NCBI RefSeq assembly: GCF_011682065.1
Contig: NZ_VUYU01000005.1
Location: forward strand, 140,484-204,483
From: Massilia rubra
GTDB taxonomy: Bacteria; Pseudomonadota; Gammaproteobacteria; Burkholderiales; Burkholderiaceae_D
DNA length: 64,000 nt
Reading direction: 5' to 3'
Shown: piece by piece, positions 53,501 through 61,825 of the stretch
Position numbering within the stretch: position 1 is the first letter of the stretch
Layout: each line of letters opens with the position of its first letter
Notes under the pieces: model-generated
What the model saw: only the letters and a program-made list of their open reading frames with translations
The model's database searches: none
What the model was told of the DNA's origin: nothing
Program-made: the position numbers and the translations under genes

Positions 53501-55164
53501 TGCAAACGGTGCTGCCCGACGGGCGCGTGCTCAATCATCTGTTCTACGGTTCCGGTCACTTGCACCAGATCAACCTCGATGGCGAGGTGGTGAGCGATAT
53601 CGAGCGCGACAGCGCGCACCGCCCGGTCAGCCGCAGCCAGGGCGCCTTGACCAGTCACTTCCGCTATGACCCGGTCGGGCGACTGTTGTCTCAGGTCGCC
53701 GCGAACGGCAGCACGCCGGCCTTGGCGCGACGTTACGAGTATGACGCCGGCGGCAACCTGGTGGTGCTCGACGACAGCCGTAACGGCCGAAGCACGTTCG
53801 AGTACGACGTCATCGGCCGCATCCTGAGCGCCACCCAGCCGCAACTGGGCGAGCGTTTCGCGTTCGACCCGGCGCATAACCTGCTCAATGCGGGAGCCGA
53901 AGGCAGCGGCCGGGTCGAGGGCAACCGCCTGCGCGTGTTCGAAGACAAGCGCTTCGACTACGATGCGCACGGCAACCTGATCGAAAAGCGTGTCGGTCGC
54001 CACACACACATGCAGTTCACCTGGAACGGCGCGCATCAGCTGGTCAAGTCGACGGTTACCCGTAACGCCGGGCAGGAGGGCGACAGCGCGCAGACGGTGA
54101 AGTATGCGTACGATCCGTTCGGTCGGCGCATCGCCAAGCGCGATGCCTTCGGCACCACGCGCTTTGCTTGGGATGGCAACCGCCTGCTCAGCGAGACCCG
54201 TGGCACGCACTGCCGCACGTATATCTACGAGCCGGATTCCTTCGTGCCGCTGGCGCAGATCGACAGCGCGCCGGAGAATGGAGGCGCTGCGGCGCAGGTG
54301 CACTACCTGCATACCGATCATTTGGGCACGCCGCGCGAAGTGAGCGATGCCGGCGGGCGCGTGACTTGGGCCGCCACTTACAAGGCATGGGGCAATGTGC
54401 TCAGGATCGAGGCCCCCGAGGTGGAGGACGAGGTGCAGGCCGGACAACGCTCGCAGCAGGCGCTGGCACAGGCGCAGCCGATCCGTTTCCAGGGTCAGTA
54501 TCACGACGTCGAAACGGGCCTGCATTACAACCGCTTCCGGTACTATGATCCGGACGTGGGGCGTTTCGTCAGCCAGGATCCGATCGGGCTCGCGGGTGGC
54601 CATAATGCGATGGCATATGCGCCCAATCCGACAGGATGGATTGATCCGCTCGGGTTGGCGACGTGTGGGCCGTGTCCGAAAGGCACAGGTGTTGTCGCGA
54701 GAAGCGTGCAGGGGGCAGCGAACCGCGTTCTGGAGTGGGATAAATTCGGTAACGAAATTGTGTACCGTGGTATGAAAGCAAAACACTACAATGCTCTTGT
54801 TGCACGCGGAATAATAACCGGGACGGGGGAAACGTCCACCTCTCCGGCAATTTGGTATGCAAGTCGATATGCCCAAGAAGAGGGTGAAGTTTTGGTCAGA
54901 TTTGCGATGAAACCGGGTACCTCAGATAAACTCCTCGCTATTGCTGTCGCTGCCGATGACGATGTGACCAGACTTGCGTTCCCTGATCTTCCGGTATTAC
55001 GTCCCGGAGTAAGGTGGGGGGAGAGTTATGCGCGAATTAAAGTTGAAGGAGATCAGGTGACCACTGCCCTCGGTGCAAAAGGCGGGAGAGCGATAAAAAT
55101 TTTCGAAGAAAATATTGTTCAATTTGAGCGTATTGCGCCAGATAAAACCAGCCTAATTTATTAA
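50533..55164 (+). CDS. RHS-repeat polymorphic toxin with variable C-terminal tip (1543 aa)
   Basis: Large RHS/YD-repeat protein. The N-terminal region has helices and two hydrophobic zones (about residues 95-170 and 205-225), then an Ala/Pro/Lys linker (265-315). A CPVC motif and the DUF6531-like start GSKILLGESDLDFSLPAPL lead into YD repeats (about 500-1260) that should form the RHS cocoon. The core ends HLGTPREVSDAGG, then YYDPDVGRFVSQDPIGLAGG and the junction DPLGL near residue 1370. The last 170 residues are A/T-richer and differ in codon use, as expected of an exchanged toxin tip. They contain VYRGMKAKHYNAL and GETSTSPAIWYASRY, loosely like an ADP-ribosyltransferase R-(S-T-S)-E layout, but this is weak. 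No VgrG or PAAR gene is in the window. Confidence 0.9.
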   Translation: MPNHDHKDSFSSVERILGTFRRQYENANPQARIDMEKRLARWSQRVGASANALEKLAMTTKTGRSARAVTHAVGKAEQRFSVLLATKLAGLDFSMVWDVLWSVVKEIVMYVGGGAIFFGAVGGIGGAFFAGAGAVPGAIGGALFGSKVGAEIMMWMGLGSLVKCIGTAIPEMCSHLAEGFATAWAAGQLPDNARGEYPGMIERASISFAQGKLLLVVALLSAIVVYFTKGQLSRSMLLAEISASKLGPKFATWVAANEAKLMAMPALRSKLPAAADQAGAKAGAGVKPGAAPEPVAAKPAKPAEAPPKNGKGEKVCPVCPNILVGPPVHPIFGSKILLGESDLDFSLPAPLPLPWQRTYSSDAARVGWLGQGWSTPISEALLVSADEVMVLDAYERAVTFSLPEIGESIYSPYESVTLSRTGPRTFELVDENLLRRQFALPANGRDIANLVGLVDANGNTISILHNRAQLPERINDSAGRVFTLVFGEHQGQPRLRSVALVRESGDGDSGMLATQSDVLVYYDYDEAGDLAQVRNGAGQLKRQFLYRQHMLVQHGEPDGLVSCYEYDQDAPSGKVLHNWTNGGHAWRFDYRQHETIVTDNLGRRQHYRFDHERRLIGLVDAAGGVTLRTLDRFGNLLALTDPAGRVTRYRYDERSRVVRIEGGGSASGIVYDTRFDKPALITDALGVTTALRYDDHGNLTSITDGLGQRTSYQYNNDGLPVRITDAAGGVKKLSYNAAGQPISQTDCAGKLTRFDYDDSGKLRQVTDANDNVSAYDYDDGGRLLATRQADGTEEHYEYDEFGRICAHIAGGNRTSYVLDSDGRPLQRIDARGGVLQYQYDAARRMAALVNENGETHSFAYDAMDRLTEEIGFDGCLTRYRYDASGQIAAKEEHGSGARSELTHIETSFLRDTAGRLIEKITSRVTGPAQAEQMRERYGYDLAGRMTHAANADAAIVLKYDAVGQLVAEQTTSAGHTSAMRHAYDELGNRVQTVLPDGRVLNHLFYGSGHLHQINLDGEVVSDIERDSAHRPVSRSQGALTSHFRYDPVGRLLSQVAANGSTPALARRYEYDAGGNLVVLDDSRNGRSTFEYDVIGRILSATQPQLGERFAFDPAHNLLNAGAEGSGRVEGNRLRVFEDKRFDYDAHGNLIEKRVGRHTHMQFTWNGAHQLVKSTVTRNAGQEGDSAQTVKYAYDPFGRRIAKRDAFGTTRFAWDGNRLLSETRGTHCRTYIYEPDSFVPLAQIDSAPENGGAAAQVHYLHTDHLGTPREVSDAGGRVTWAATYKAWGNVLRIEAPEVEDEVQAGQRSQQALAQAQPIRFQGQYHDVETGLHYNRFRYYDPDVGRFVSQDPIGLAGGHNAMAYAPNPTGWIDPLGLATCGPCPKGTGVVARSVQGAANRVLEWDKFGNEIVYRGMKAKHYNALVARGIITGTGETSTSPAIWYASRYAQEEGEVLVRFAMKPGTSDKLLAIAVAADDDVTRLAFPDLPVLRPGVRWGESYARIKVEGDQVTTALGAKGGRAIKIFEENIVQFERIAPDKTSLIY

Positions 55165-55182
55165 AGAATTGCAACATAACTT

Positions 55183-56244
55183 ATGCGAGTAGCGACAATG
55201 TTTTTACGCCTTGATGAAGCTGACGTGCCAATGAAATTGGTCTACCAACTGAAAGAAGATCTCAAGAGGGATCCGGAACGAGTGCAGCAAACACAAGCGT
55301 TGACCCTGAATGCGTCTAGGCCGTGCATGGGGCTGAGCGGGAGATTGGGATTGTATGGTTCACCTGAGTGGTGGACCAACATTCAAAATGGCGTAATTAG
55401 ACAGGAGATAGTCTCCGGGCTAATCACTCGTGTATATATAAGCGGGTGGGGGGAGGATGAAATTAATGCTTTCTCTTTCGTGACACCGTATGAAGAAGTG
55501 GACCATGAAGACATTCATGTCATCAATCAAGCCGATGCTAACCTGTTCCAGGTTGGAAGCCGTGTCGATGTGCTTTACTGCTATTACGAGCTGAAACACC
55601 AGCCGGCGGAAGACGGCACCATCGTCTATCTGAAGGAGGTGGTGGAAATGGCTGTATCATTGGAACCTGCCAGGCAGCGACCGGAGGGGGCTTACCGCAA
55701 AAGACAGGAACCAGGTTTTGTGGCGCCGGTGTCGTCGTTATTGGAGAGCATGCCAAATTTTATAGATCTCGATGCTGAGATACCGATGAAGCGGGTGTTC
55801 CGGCTGTCGGAACATCACAGACTTCATCCGGATGAGATAAGGAAAATTCAAGCGCTCACCTTGGATGAAACCAGGCCAACCGAAGGTCTGAGTGGGTATC
55901 GTGGCCTATACGGTTCAAATGAATGGTGGCACTACGTGCAATGTGGAAAAATACGTCGCACTTTTGCATCGGGTGTGATCAGCAAAGTCTATGTCGGAAA
56001 GGATAATGGGGTAGAATCGCCGGTCCTGCTGATTGACGTTTTGTCATCGAGAAATGCATTGATGGGTTTGCCTGTGCATGTGAACGACAACGCAGACATC
56101 GCGCTGTTTCAAGTGGGATGCCGGGTTGATTTTATCCATCTTTATCTGGAAAAAAAATGCCCTCCCTCCGCTGAAGAGGAAACCGAATGGGCTCCTGGCA
56201 TGCTTGAAATGGCCGTCTCGCTCGAACCAGTCCGCCAGGGTTGA
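55183..56244 (+). CDS. Two-repeat protein, candidate RHS immunity protein (353 aa)
   Basis: Begins 19 bp after the RHS stop, the usual place for an immunity gene. It has two homologous halves. Half one (about residues 1-170) contains LSGRLGLYGSPEWWTNIQNG and ends VVEMAVSLEPARQ. Half two (about 190-353) contains LSGYRGLYGSNEWWHYVQCG and ends MLEMAVSLEPVRQG. Both have a WW or NEWW motif followed by SG(L/V)I(T/S)(R/K)VY. No signal peptide or membrane segment is seen, so it is cytoplasmic, fitting a cytosolic toxin. I do not recognise a named family. Base composition matches the toxin tip, and a further decayed copy lies downstream. Confidence 0.65.
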   Translation: MRVATMFLRLDEADVPMKLVYQLKEDLKRDPERVQQTQALTLNASRPCMGLSGRLGLYGSPEWWTNIQNGVIRQEIVSGLITRVYISGWGEDEINAFSFVTPYEEVDHEDIHVINQADANLFQVGSRVDVLYCYYELKHQPAEDGTIVYLKEVVEMAVSLEPARQRPEGAYRKRQEPGFVAPVSSLLESMPNFIDLDAEIPMKRVFRLSEHHRLHPDEIRKIQALTLDETRPTEGLSGYRGLYGSNEWWHYVQCGKIRRTFASGVISKVYVGKDNGVESPVLLIDVLSSRNALMGLPVHVNDNADIALFQVGCRVDFIHLYLEKKCPPSAEEETEWAPGMLEMAVSLEPVRQG

Positions 56245-56284
56245 AAGATACTTGCTGAATGACAGGAGACGGCAATCTTTTGTT

Positions 56285-56515
56285 TGGTTTCGTCACAGGC
56301 GGTATCCGGATGTTGTAAAAGCCAGGGAGGCGCTTACCCTGGACGAGACCCGGCCGACGCAGGGCTTGTGCGGAAAGCCCGGCCTGTACGGCTCCAACGA
56401 ATGGTGGCACTACCTGCACCGCAGGAAAATACACCTGAGCCGGGGATCGGGCGTGATCAGCAGGGTGTATAGCGCCCCTGTCGAGGACGGTGAAAAGCCG
56501 GCGCCAAGCTGCCTC
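56285..56515 (+). pseudogene. Decayed third immunity repeat
   Basis: The frame reads FRHRRYPDVVKAREALTLDE, then GLCGKPGLYGSNEWWHYLHR and SGVISRVYSAPVEDGEK, clearly homologous to the two halves of the upstream protein. It lies in another frame from that gene, lacks a start, and the homology stops at about 56515. It is more G/C-rich than the intact repeats, suggesting an older resident copy. A run-on open frame beyond that point is an artefact. Confidence 0.65.
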
Positions 56516-56773
56516 GTACAAATGGCCTGCTATGGTGGTGAGAAACACGATGGCAAGCTCGCCCAGCGCCATCGGCGTATTGCCCCAGCTGCTGCCGGCG
56601 TGGACAAACTCGATCTGCGCCTGCGGCGCCAACCCGGCCAGCGCCCGCCGCGCGCTGTAGAGCGTGAGCAGGCGCGCGCGCAATTGCTGCGGCGCTCGCG
56701 CGGCCACGATCCTCACCAGCGCCGCATCGTGAGTTGCGAGTTTATCGGACAAAAAGCCATTCCCTGCGCTCAT
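56500..56773 (-). pseudogene. Truncated gene at the edge of the RHS island
   Basis: From ATG at 56771-56773 the minus frame reads MSAGNGFLSDKLATHDAALV and on through ARLLTLYSARRALAGLAPQ and SSWGNTPMALGELAIVFLTT. Codon use is typical of real genes here. The sense breaks down near 56500, where the opposite strand enters the immunity-repeat homology. This suggests that the island replaced the 3' end of this gene. No family is recognised. Confidence 0.4.
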
Positions 56774-56806
56774 TGCTTCATGTCTGCTGGACTCCGGGCG
56801 CGTCGC

Positions 56807-57268
56807 CTATTTCTTGTAGTACCCCGCCGAAATGACGACATCCTCGACTTTTTCAAAATACGCCGACTTGGCCTGGATATCCTTGCTCACCGGATTGACC
56901 CATTTGTAGTCGACCCAGCCGCTGCCCGGATTGGCGGCCTTGGCCATGATTTCCTTCATGAAGTACTTGTCGTCGCCATCTTTCAATTCGATGATGTTCT
57001 TGCCGGCCATCTTGGGATTGGCGCCGTGCGCCAGCACCTTGGCCTTGGTGTCCCACACGCTCAGGTACAAGTCCTTGCTGACGAACTGCCCCTTGGGATT
57101 GGCCACTTCGGCAAGCAGCTTGTCCTTGCCGTTGGCCTTGAAGAAAGCCACGCCCTGCTTCACCAGCGCGCTCGCTTCCTCCGCCGTTCCCGCATCCGCC
57201 GCCAGCACATTGGCGGCGAAGGCCAGCGAAGCGGCCACGCCGAGTACACTTTTGATCAACATTGTCAT
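56807..57268 (-). CDS. Single-cache domain periplasmic protein (153 aa)
   Basis: Exported protein with a Sec signal (GVAASLAFAANVLAADA). The mature part is a single cache (sCache_2) domain: AEEASALVKQGVAFFKANGK, LYLSVWDTKAKVLAHGANPK, MAGKNIIELKDGDDKYFMKE and GSGWVDYKWVNPVSKDIQ. Such domains bind small molecules and usually sit in chemoreceptors or kinases; standalone forms are thought to be periplasmic binding modules. No partner kinase is adjacent. The ATG at 57266-57268 follows AAGGAG. Ligand is unknown. Confidence 0.87.
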   Translation of the reverse strand: MTMLIKSVLGVAASLAFAANVLAADAGTAEEASALVKQGVAFFKANGKDKLLAEVANPKGQFVSKDLYLSVWDTKAKVLAHGANPKMAGKNIIELKDGDDKYFMKEIMAKAANPGSGWVDYKWVNPVSKDIQAKSAYFEKVEDVVISAGYYKK

Positions 57269-57542
57269 CAACTTACTCCTTCAAACAGGTGGGGGAACAG
57301 GTGTCGGCAAGCTTCCCGATGGTGTACCCGCCGCCCGCGAAAGTCAATCGACACTGTTGTCTGGCGGATTCTCCCGGACCTTGACTTCGAAAAACCGTAC
57401 AGTGGAACATGCGCTGGCTGGCCGACCGGTCGATATTGGCCCGGACGGGCGCGCCGGCCCGACCTTGAAAAAGTTCAAAAATGGCGAAACGGGTGCGCGG
57501 ATGCGCGGCCGGGTGTGCCGCTGTTGAAAGGAGAAAGGCTGT

Positions 57543-57929
57543 ATGCGGATCGATGTGTTCTTGAGGGCCGAAGCGCCGGCCGAGACGATCAGGTTTTATG
57601 TGCAGGAACTGGGGATGTTCCGGGTCGACGCCGATTACGGGATGGATTCCTGGCTGCTGCGTGCAACCGCCAACCCGGCTATCTGCCTGCAAATCACGCC
57701 CTGGCATCCGGCGCCGTGCGCGACGCCGGTGTTTGCGTTGACCGTGCCGAGCTGCGACGCCGAATTGAAGCGCTTGCGGGGAGTGCAGTTTGCCAGCGGC
57801 GGCGGGCTGGTGCCGGACAAAAACGGCGTGCTGGAGGTATTCGAATGGCCGGGCGGGAAGAATTTCATGCTGGAAGATCCGGGTAAAAACCGTTTTCTCC
57901 TGTGCGAAGACCATATCGCACCTACGTGA
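57543..57929 (+). CDS. VOC family (glyoxalase/bleomycin-resistance fold) protein (128 aa)
   Basis: Small beta-alpha-beta-beta-beta repeat fold. Elements are MRIDVFLRAEAPAETIRFYV at the start, LGMFRVDADYGMDSWLLRA, NPAICLQITPW and VLEVFEWPGGKNFMLEDPGK at the end. The typical metal ligands (His/Glu) are only partly visible, so it may be a non-catalytic or substrate-binding member. AAGGAGAAA is positioned well before the ATG. It is a single gene with no clear partner; 57269-57542 upstream shows no other gene. Confidence 0.8.
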   Translation: MRIDVFLRAEAPAETIRFYVQELGMFRVDADYGMDSWLLRATANPAICLQITPWHPAPCATPVFALTVPSCDAELKRLRGVQFASGGGLVPDKNGVLEVFEWPGGKNFMLEDPGKNRFLLCEDHIAPT

Positions 57930-58160
57930 ACCGGACCGGTGCGCCCATCCTGGAAGGTGGCGAAGCGTAAGGAAAATCGCGGGGCGTTCGATCGTCGCAC
58001 GCCTGCCGATCCCAAGGCCGATTTACTGAATGGGAAAAGATAGATTTATCAACGTTGATATTGGTCTAAGATTGTCAGTGCTGTCCACGTCCTGCCTGTA
58101 GCCCATTTGCGCTAAAGGCAATATGGCATCCCTCTCCGCCACGCTCACCGGAACCTTACC

Positions 58161-59246
58161 ATGCAAAAATCATCAGTTCTTTTTGTCGCAAGTCTTCTTT
58201 TTGCCGCCGCCGGCCCGGCCCAGGCGCTGCAGTACAAGCTCTCGCCCCTGCTGGTCGATTCGGCCAGCGCGACCGAGGCGTTCTCGATCAATAACGCCGG
58301 CACCGTTCTTGGGCTGGCCCAGCTTAACCTGATCCAGGCCGTGGTGTGGGAGCAGGGCACGGCGCGCCAATTGAGCCACGACCCGCAGAGTTATGGCAGC
58401 TATGGCCTGGCGCTCAACCAGGCCGGCGACGTCGCGGGCTATGACTATTACCCTCACGGTATCGTCCGCGCCGCCACATGGACCGCTGCCGGCCGGCAGC
58501 CGGTGTCGTTGTCGGCCGAGTATTCCAGGGCGGTCGACATCAACGCGCATGGGGTGACGGTTGCCAATGGATTCGGCGGCTACGCGCAAGACTCCTGGTC
58601 ATGGGATGGCGCGACGCTGACAAAGCTGCTTCCCTTCAGTCCGGCCTACAACGACTCGCCCGGTTCGCCGCTACGGCCGGGGACCACGGCGCATGCGATT
58701 AACGACCTCGGCCAGGTCGTGGGATCGGGCGGGACCGCCGATCACCAGTCTCATGCGGCGCTGTGGACCAATGGCCAAATCGTCGACCTGCATGGCGGCG
58801 GGACCGGCAGCGCGGCGAAAGACATCAACAATGCCGGGCAAATCCTGGTCAATACCTATTTTGGACAAGACGTGCGCGCCGGCCTGTGGCAGAACGGCGC
58901 CCTGAGCTACCTGGGCGAGCACTCCGAAGGCAACGGCATGAATGCCCAGGGCGCCGTGGTCGGATGGGCCGGCTTCGGCGAAGGCGCCCAGCACGCCATG
59001 CTGTGGCAGGATGGGATGGAATTCGACCTGAACGCGCAGATCGTCGGGAAGCGGTTCGGCTTTACTTATCTCGAGAAGGCCTACGGCATCAATGACCACG
59101 GCCAGATCGTCGGGCGCGGCCTGACGGCCGATGGCAGCTACCAGGCATTCCTGTTGAGCCCTGTGCCGGAACCCGGCGCCTGGCTGATGCTGGTGGTCGG
59201 GCTGGGCATCGTGGTGCGCGTCAAGCGCAGGGCGCGGGCTGCCTGA
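58161..59246 (+). CDS. HAF-repeat PEP-CTERM protein (361 aa)
   Basis: Exported protein with a Sec signal (SSVLFVASLLFAAAGPAQA). The body is made of HAF-type repeats, each pairing an A-(F/V)-x-I-N-N-x-G-x-V-x-G strand with an A-x-L-W motif: FSINNAGTVLGLA, AINDLGQVVGSGG, DINNAGQILVNTY, GINDHGQIVGRGL. This probably forms a beta-propeller. The tail is PEP-CTERM: VPEPGAWLMLVVGLGIVVR, then VKRRARAA. It would be processed by an exosortase and released or retained at the cell surface. The 231 bp upstream hold no gene. Confidence 0.88.
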   Translation: MQKSSVLFVASLLFAAAGPAQALQYKLSPLLVDSASATEAFSINNAGTVLGLAQLNLIQAVVWEQGTARQLSHDPQSYGSYGLALNQAGDVAGYDYYPHGIVRAATWTAAGRQPVSLSAEYSRAVDINAHGVTVANGFGGYAQDSWSWDGATLTKLLPFSPAYNDSPGSPLRPGTTAHAINDLGQVVGSGGTADHQSHAALWTNGQIVDLHGGGTGSAAKDINNAGQILVNTYFGQDVRAGLWQNGALSYLGEHSEGNGMNAQGAVVGWAGFGEGAQHAMLWQDGMEFDLNAQIVGKRFGFTYLEKAYGINDHGQIVGRGLTADGSYQAFLLSPVPEPGAWLMLVVGLGIVVRVKRRARAA

Positions 59247-59435
59247 ACGGCGGCGGCGAAACCGTCGCGCCGATCGCCAACGAGCTGCCTTTGCGCGGCC
59301 TGTCAACTGAAAAAGCGCGTCGTTACCGGGCGCGCCACAGTCATGGCATCGTCACATTTCATCGTTACATTTTCACATTTCTTCCTTCGCGAATCAGCCA
59401 CGCGGTTACCGCACCGCTGGCATCACCCTGGAGTC

Positions 59436-60461
59436 ATGATGAAACCGACACTGCTCGCCGCCAGCCTCGCGCTGGCCCTGTTTGCCAGCGCACCCGCCAA
59501 GGCATGGCAACAAGAAACGCACCGCCGCATCGTGCTTGATGCGATCACCTTCATGAAGAACAATCCATCGACCACCAACTACGCCAAGCTGGCGGCCGGC
59601 GTGGCCAAGGCCGGCTACACGATGGACCAGTTCGCCCAAGCCGTGGGCCAGGGCGCTTACGACGTCGATGATTTTGCCGACACCTATCTGTGCGGCGCCA
59701 CCACCGGCAGCTGCCAGATGGCGCCGGTGTGGGGCCTGGGTTCCTCGCTGGCCAACTACACCTCCTACTGGCACTTCCAGAACCACACGGGCGGGCGCGA
59801 TGTGCACGGCAACGCCTTCGGCGGCTACAACTACGCCAAGCTGAGCAACCGCGGCGATATCGACAAGCTGGCCGCCGGCTGGCTGGTGGGCGACTACCTG
59901 GACGATGGCGCCGGCGGCCTGAAAGGCTGGTTCGGCGACAGCAGCAAGTACAACAGCTTCGGCGTGACCGAGGCCAACTACCGCATGGGCGGCACCTCCA
60001 GCAGCAAGCAGTACGCCGATTTCGAGACCATGCCGTTCCAGCCGATCGACAACCTGGGGCAGTACTGGTGGCAGCAGTTCCTCGCGCGCCCGAGTGCGCA
60101 GTCGCTCGGCTTCGTGCTGCACACGACCGACCTGGTCCAGCCGCACCATACCTGGGGCACCTCGGGCAATGGCCACTCGGGCTGGGAACAGTGGGTGGGC
60201 GACTACTACGAGCGCGAACAGTTGAACGATGCCGCCCTGGTGCGCGGGGCGCTGGCCAGCTTTACCCCGCTCGCCCCAAACGCCACCGATATCCGCGCGC
60301 TGCTGACCCAGGGCGGCAGCTATTCGTACGCCAACGGCGGCATGGTGCTCTCGTCGACCGATCACGCCGACCGCCGCACGGTGGCGCGCGCCATGGTGCC
60401 GCATGCGATCGCCATGGTGGTGCACGTACTCAACCGCGCCGCCGAGCGCCTGGCGATTTGA
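59436..60461 (+). CDS. Secreted zinc-dependent phospholipase C/S1-P1 nuclease-like enzyme (341 aa)
   Basis: Exported enzyme of the zinc-dependent phospholipase C/P1 nuclease fold. The signal is ASLALALFASAPAKA, after which mature Trp (WQQETHRRIVLDA) would be residue 1; in this family the N-terminal Trp amine and carbonyl bind zinc. Further ligands are the His in THRRI, the ANYTSYWHFQNHTGG region and LGFVLHTTDLVQPHHT, with a typical H-x3-D-x3-HH pattern. VPHAIAMVVHVL lies near the end. The substrate may be phospholipids or nucleic acids. GGAG lies upstream of paired ATGs at 59436 and 59439. Its stop overlaps the start of the next gene. Confidence 0.82.
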   Translation: MMKPTLLAASLALALFASAPAKAWQQETHRRIVLDAITFMKNNPSTTNYAKLAAGVAKAGYTMDQFAQAVGQGAYDVDDFADTYLCGATTGSCQMAPVWGLGSSLANYTSYWHFQNHTGGRDVHGNAFGGYNYAKLSNRGDIDKLAAGWLVGDYLDDGAGGLKGWFGDSSKYNSFGVTEANYRMGGTSSSKQYADFETMPFQPIDNLGQYWWQQFLARPSAQSLGFVLHTTDLVQPHHTWGTSGNGHSGWEQWVGDYYEREQLNDAALVRGALASFTPLAPNATDIRALLTQGGSYSYANGGMVLSSTDHADRRTVARAMVPHAIAMVVHVLNRAAERLAI

Positions 60462-61825
60462 AGCCGCTGCGCCTGCTGCGCGCGCTGGCCGGCGCCGCCT
60501 GCGTGACGTGCGCCTGGCCTGCCATGGGGGCTTGCGGCCAGCCGGCGTCGGCAGCGGCGGTGGCGGCGCGCATCGACGGCGCGCCGTTGCTCGCGTTCAG
60601 CGTCGAGAGCAGCTGGTGCATGGCGCGCGCCGCCGATCCGGACGCGCAGCGCAGCGCCACGCTCGAGCTCCTCATCGCCAACCGCCTGCTGGCCGGGGAG
60701 GCGCGCAAGCGCTTCGGGGAAGCGGCGCTGTGGGCCGGGCAGCGGGTCGGCTTCGCACGCGAGGTGAGCATCGACGACCAGCTGGTGAGTACCTTGCGCA
60801 GCCTGTATGGCAAGGAAATGGAAAGCGATTTGCGGCAATTGCCCGGCGTCGGCCTCGACAGTTTGCTGCGGCCAACGCCGCCCTTGAGCGACGCCGAGCT
60901 CGACGCGGTGTTCGGCAAACCCGGCGCGCTGAGGCTCGACCTCAGCCTGGGCGAGGCGCAGCTGGCGCAGGCAAGCAAGCTGGTGCTGCTGCGCTTTGGC
61001 AAGCCGGGCGGTGGCGAAGGCAGCATCAGCCTGGCCGACGTGGCCCGTCGCCAGAACGTCCAGGGCAGGGTGGCGCTGTTCGCGCGCGAGCGTGACTTCA
61101 TGCAGCGGCAGGCCCGGCTGCAGGTCGCCTCGTGGTACGTGCTGGACTGGAGCGTGCGCCGCTTCGGCGCCGCGTCCGTGGCCGACCTGCGCCGGGTGCT
61201 GGCCGACCAGGGCGATGTGCAGGCCATGATGCGCCTGCACGGCCTGGGCGACGACCAGCACGCCGGCAGCCGCCTGCTCGACACGCTGGCCGGCCAGGTC
61301 GGCGCCGGGCAGGTGCGCGCCTACTACGCGCGGCGGCGCGAGGATTTCGTGCGCATCGAACGGGTGCGCGCGCGCCATATCCGCCTGCCCGATGAAGCGG
61401 CGGCGCGCAGGGTGGCGGCCGCGCTGGCCGGCGGCGCCGATTTTGCGGCCTTGGCGCGGCGCCACTCGATCGCGCCGGACGCCGGCGGCGGCGGATCGCT
61501 CGGCTGGGTGCGCCATGAAAGCCAGGCTGGAAGCAAACCCGGCTGGCTGGCGCAATTGCTGTTTACCCAGGCGCCGGGCCAGGTCTCGGCGCCGGTGCGC
61601 AGCCCTGCCGGCCCCGGCCGCCATGCGCCATGGGAAATCGTGCTCGTCGAAGAGCGGGTGCAAGGTTATCAGGCGGCCGATTCCGAAGCGGTGCGCTATG
61701 TGGCCAGCCGCGCGCTGGCGCGCGAGATGGCTGCGGCACAGCTGACGGCGCTGCGTGCCGGGCTGCTGCGCAAGGCGCGCGTCGAGATCACCAGGGCCGG
61801 CATGGCAGGGGAGGGGCCGGCATGA
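60458..61825 (+). CDS. Parvulin-type peptidyl-prolyl isomerase, exported (455 aa)
   Basis: SurA/PpiC-like periplasmic foldase. The start is TTG at 60458 overlapping the phospholipase stop (TTGA). A hydrophobic signal follows (ALAGAACVTCAWPAMGAC), in which the Cys near the end could be lipidated, though the lipobox is imperfect. The N-terminal 280 residues are helical (chaperone-like). The parvulin domain is at about 305-410: RARHIRLPDEAAARRVAA, ADFAALARRHSIAPDAGG and GSLGWV. Coupling to the phospholipase suggests a dedicated folding factor for that enzyme. The next gene overlaps it by 4 bp. Confidence 0.78.
   Translation: MKPLRLLRALAGAACVTCAWPAMGACGQPASAAAVAARIDGAPLLAFSVESSWCMARAADPDAQRSATLELLIANRLLAGEARKRFGEAALWAGQRVGFAREVSIDDQLVSTLRSLYGKEMESDLRQLPGVGLDSLLRPTPPLSDAELDAVFGKPGALRLDLSLGEAQLAQASKLVLLRFGKPGGGEGSISLADVARRQNVQGRVALFARERDFMQRQARLQVASWYVLDWSVRRFGAASVADLRRVLADQGDVQAMMRLHGLGDDQHAGSRLLDTLAGQVGAGQVRAYYARRREDFVRIERVRARHIRLPDEAAARRVAAALAGGADFAALARRHSIAPDAGGGGSLGWVRHESQAGSKPGWLAQLLFTQAPGQVSAPVRSPAGPGRHAPWEIVLVEERVQGYQAADSEAVRYVASRALAREMAAAQLTALRAGLLRKARVEITRAGMAGEGPA

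Noticed and set aside
53425-54876. A 483-residue minus-strand frame over the RHS gene
   Set aside because: Antisense shadow of the YD-repeat coding sequence, with no recognisable domain.
56126-57886. A 586-residue plus-strand frame spanning the immunity remnant, cache gene and VOC gene
   Set aside because: Only its early part (56285-56515) has homology, to the immunity repeats; the rest runs antisense or out of frame through real genes.
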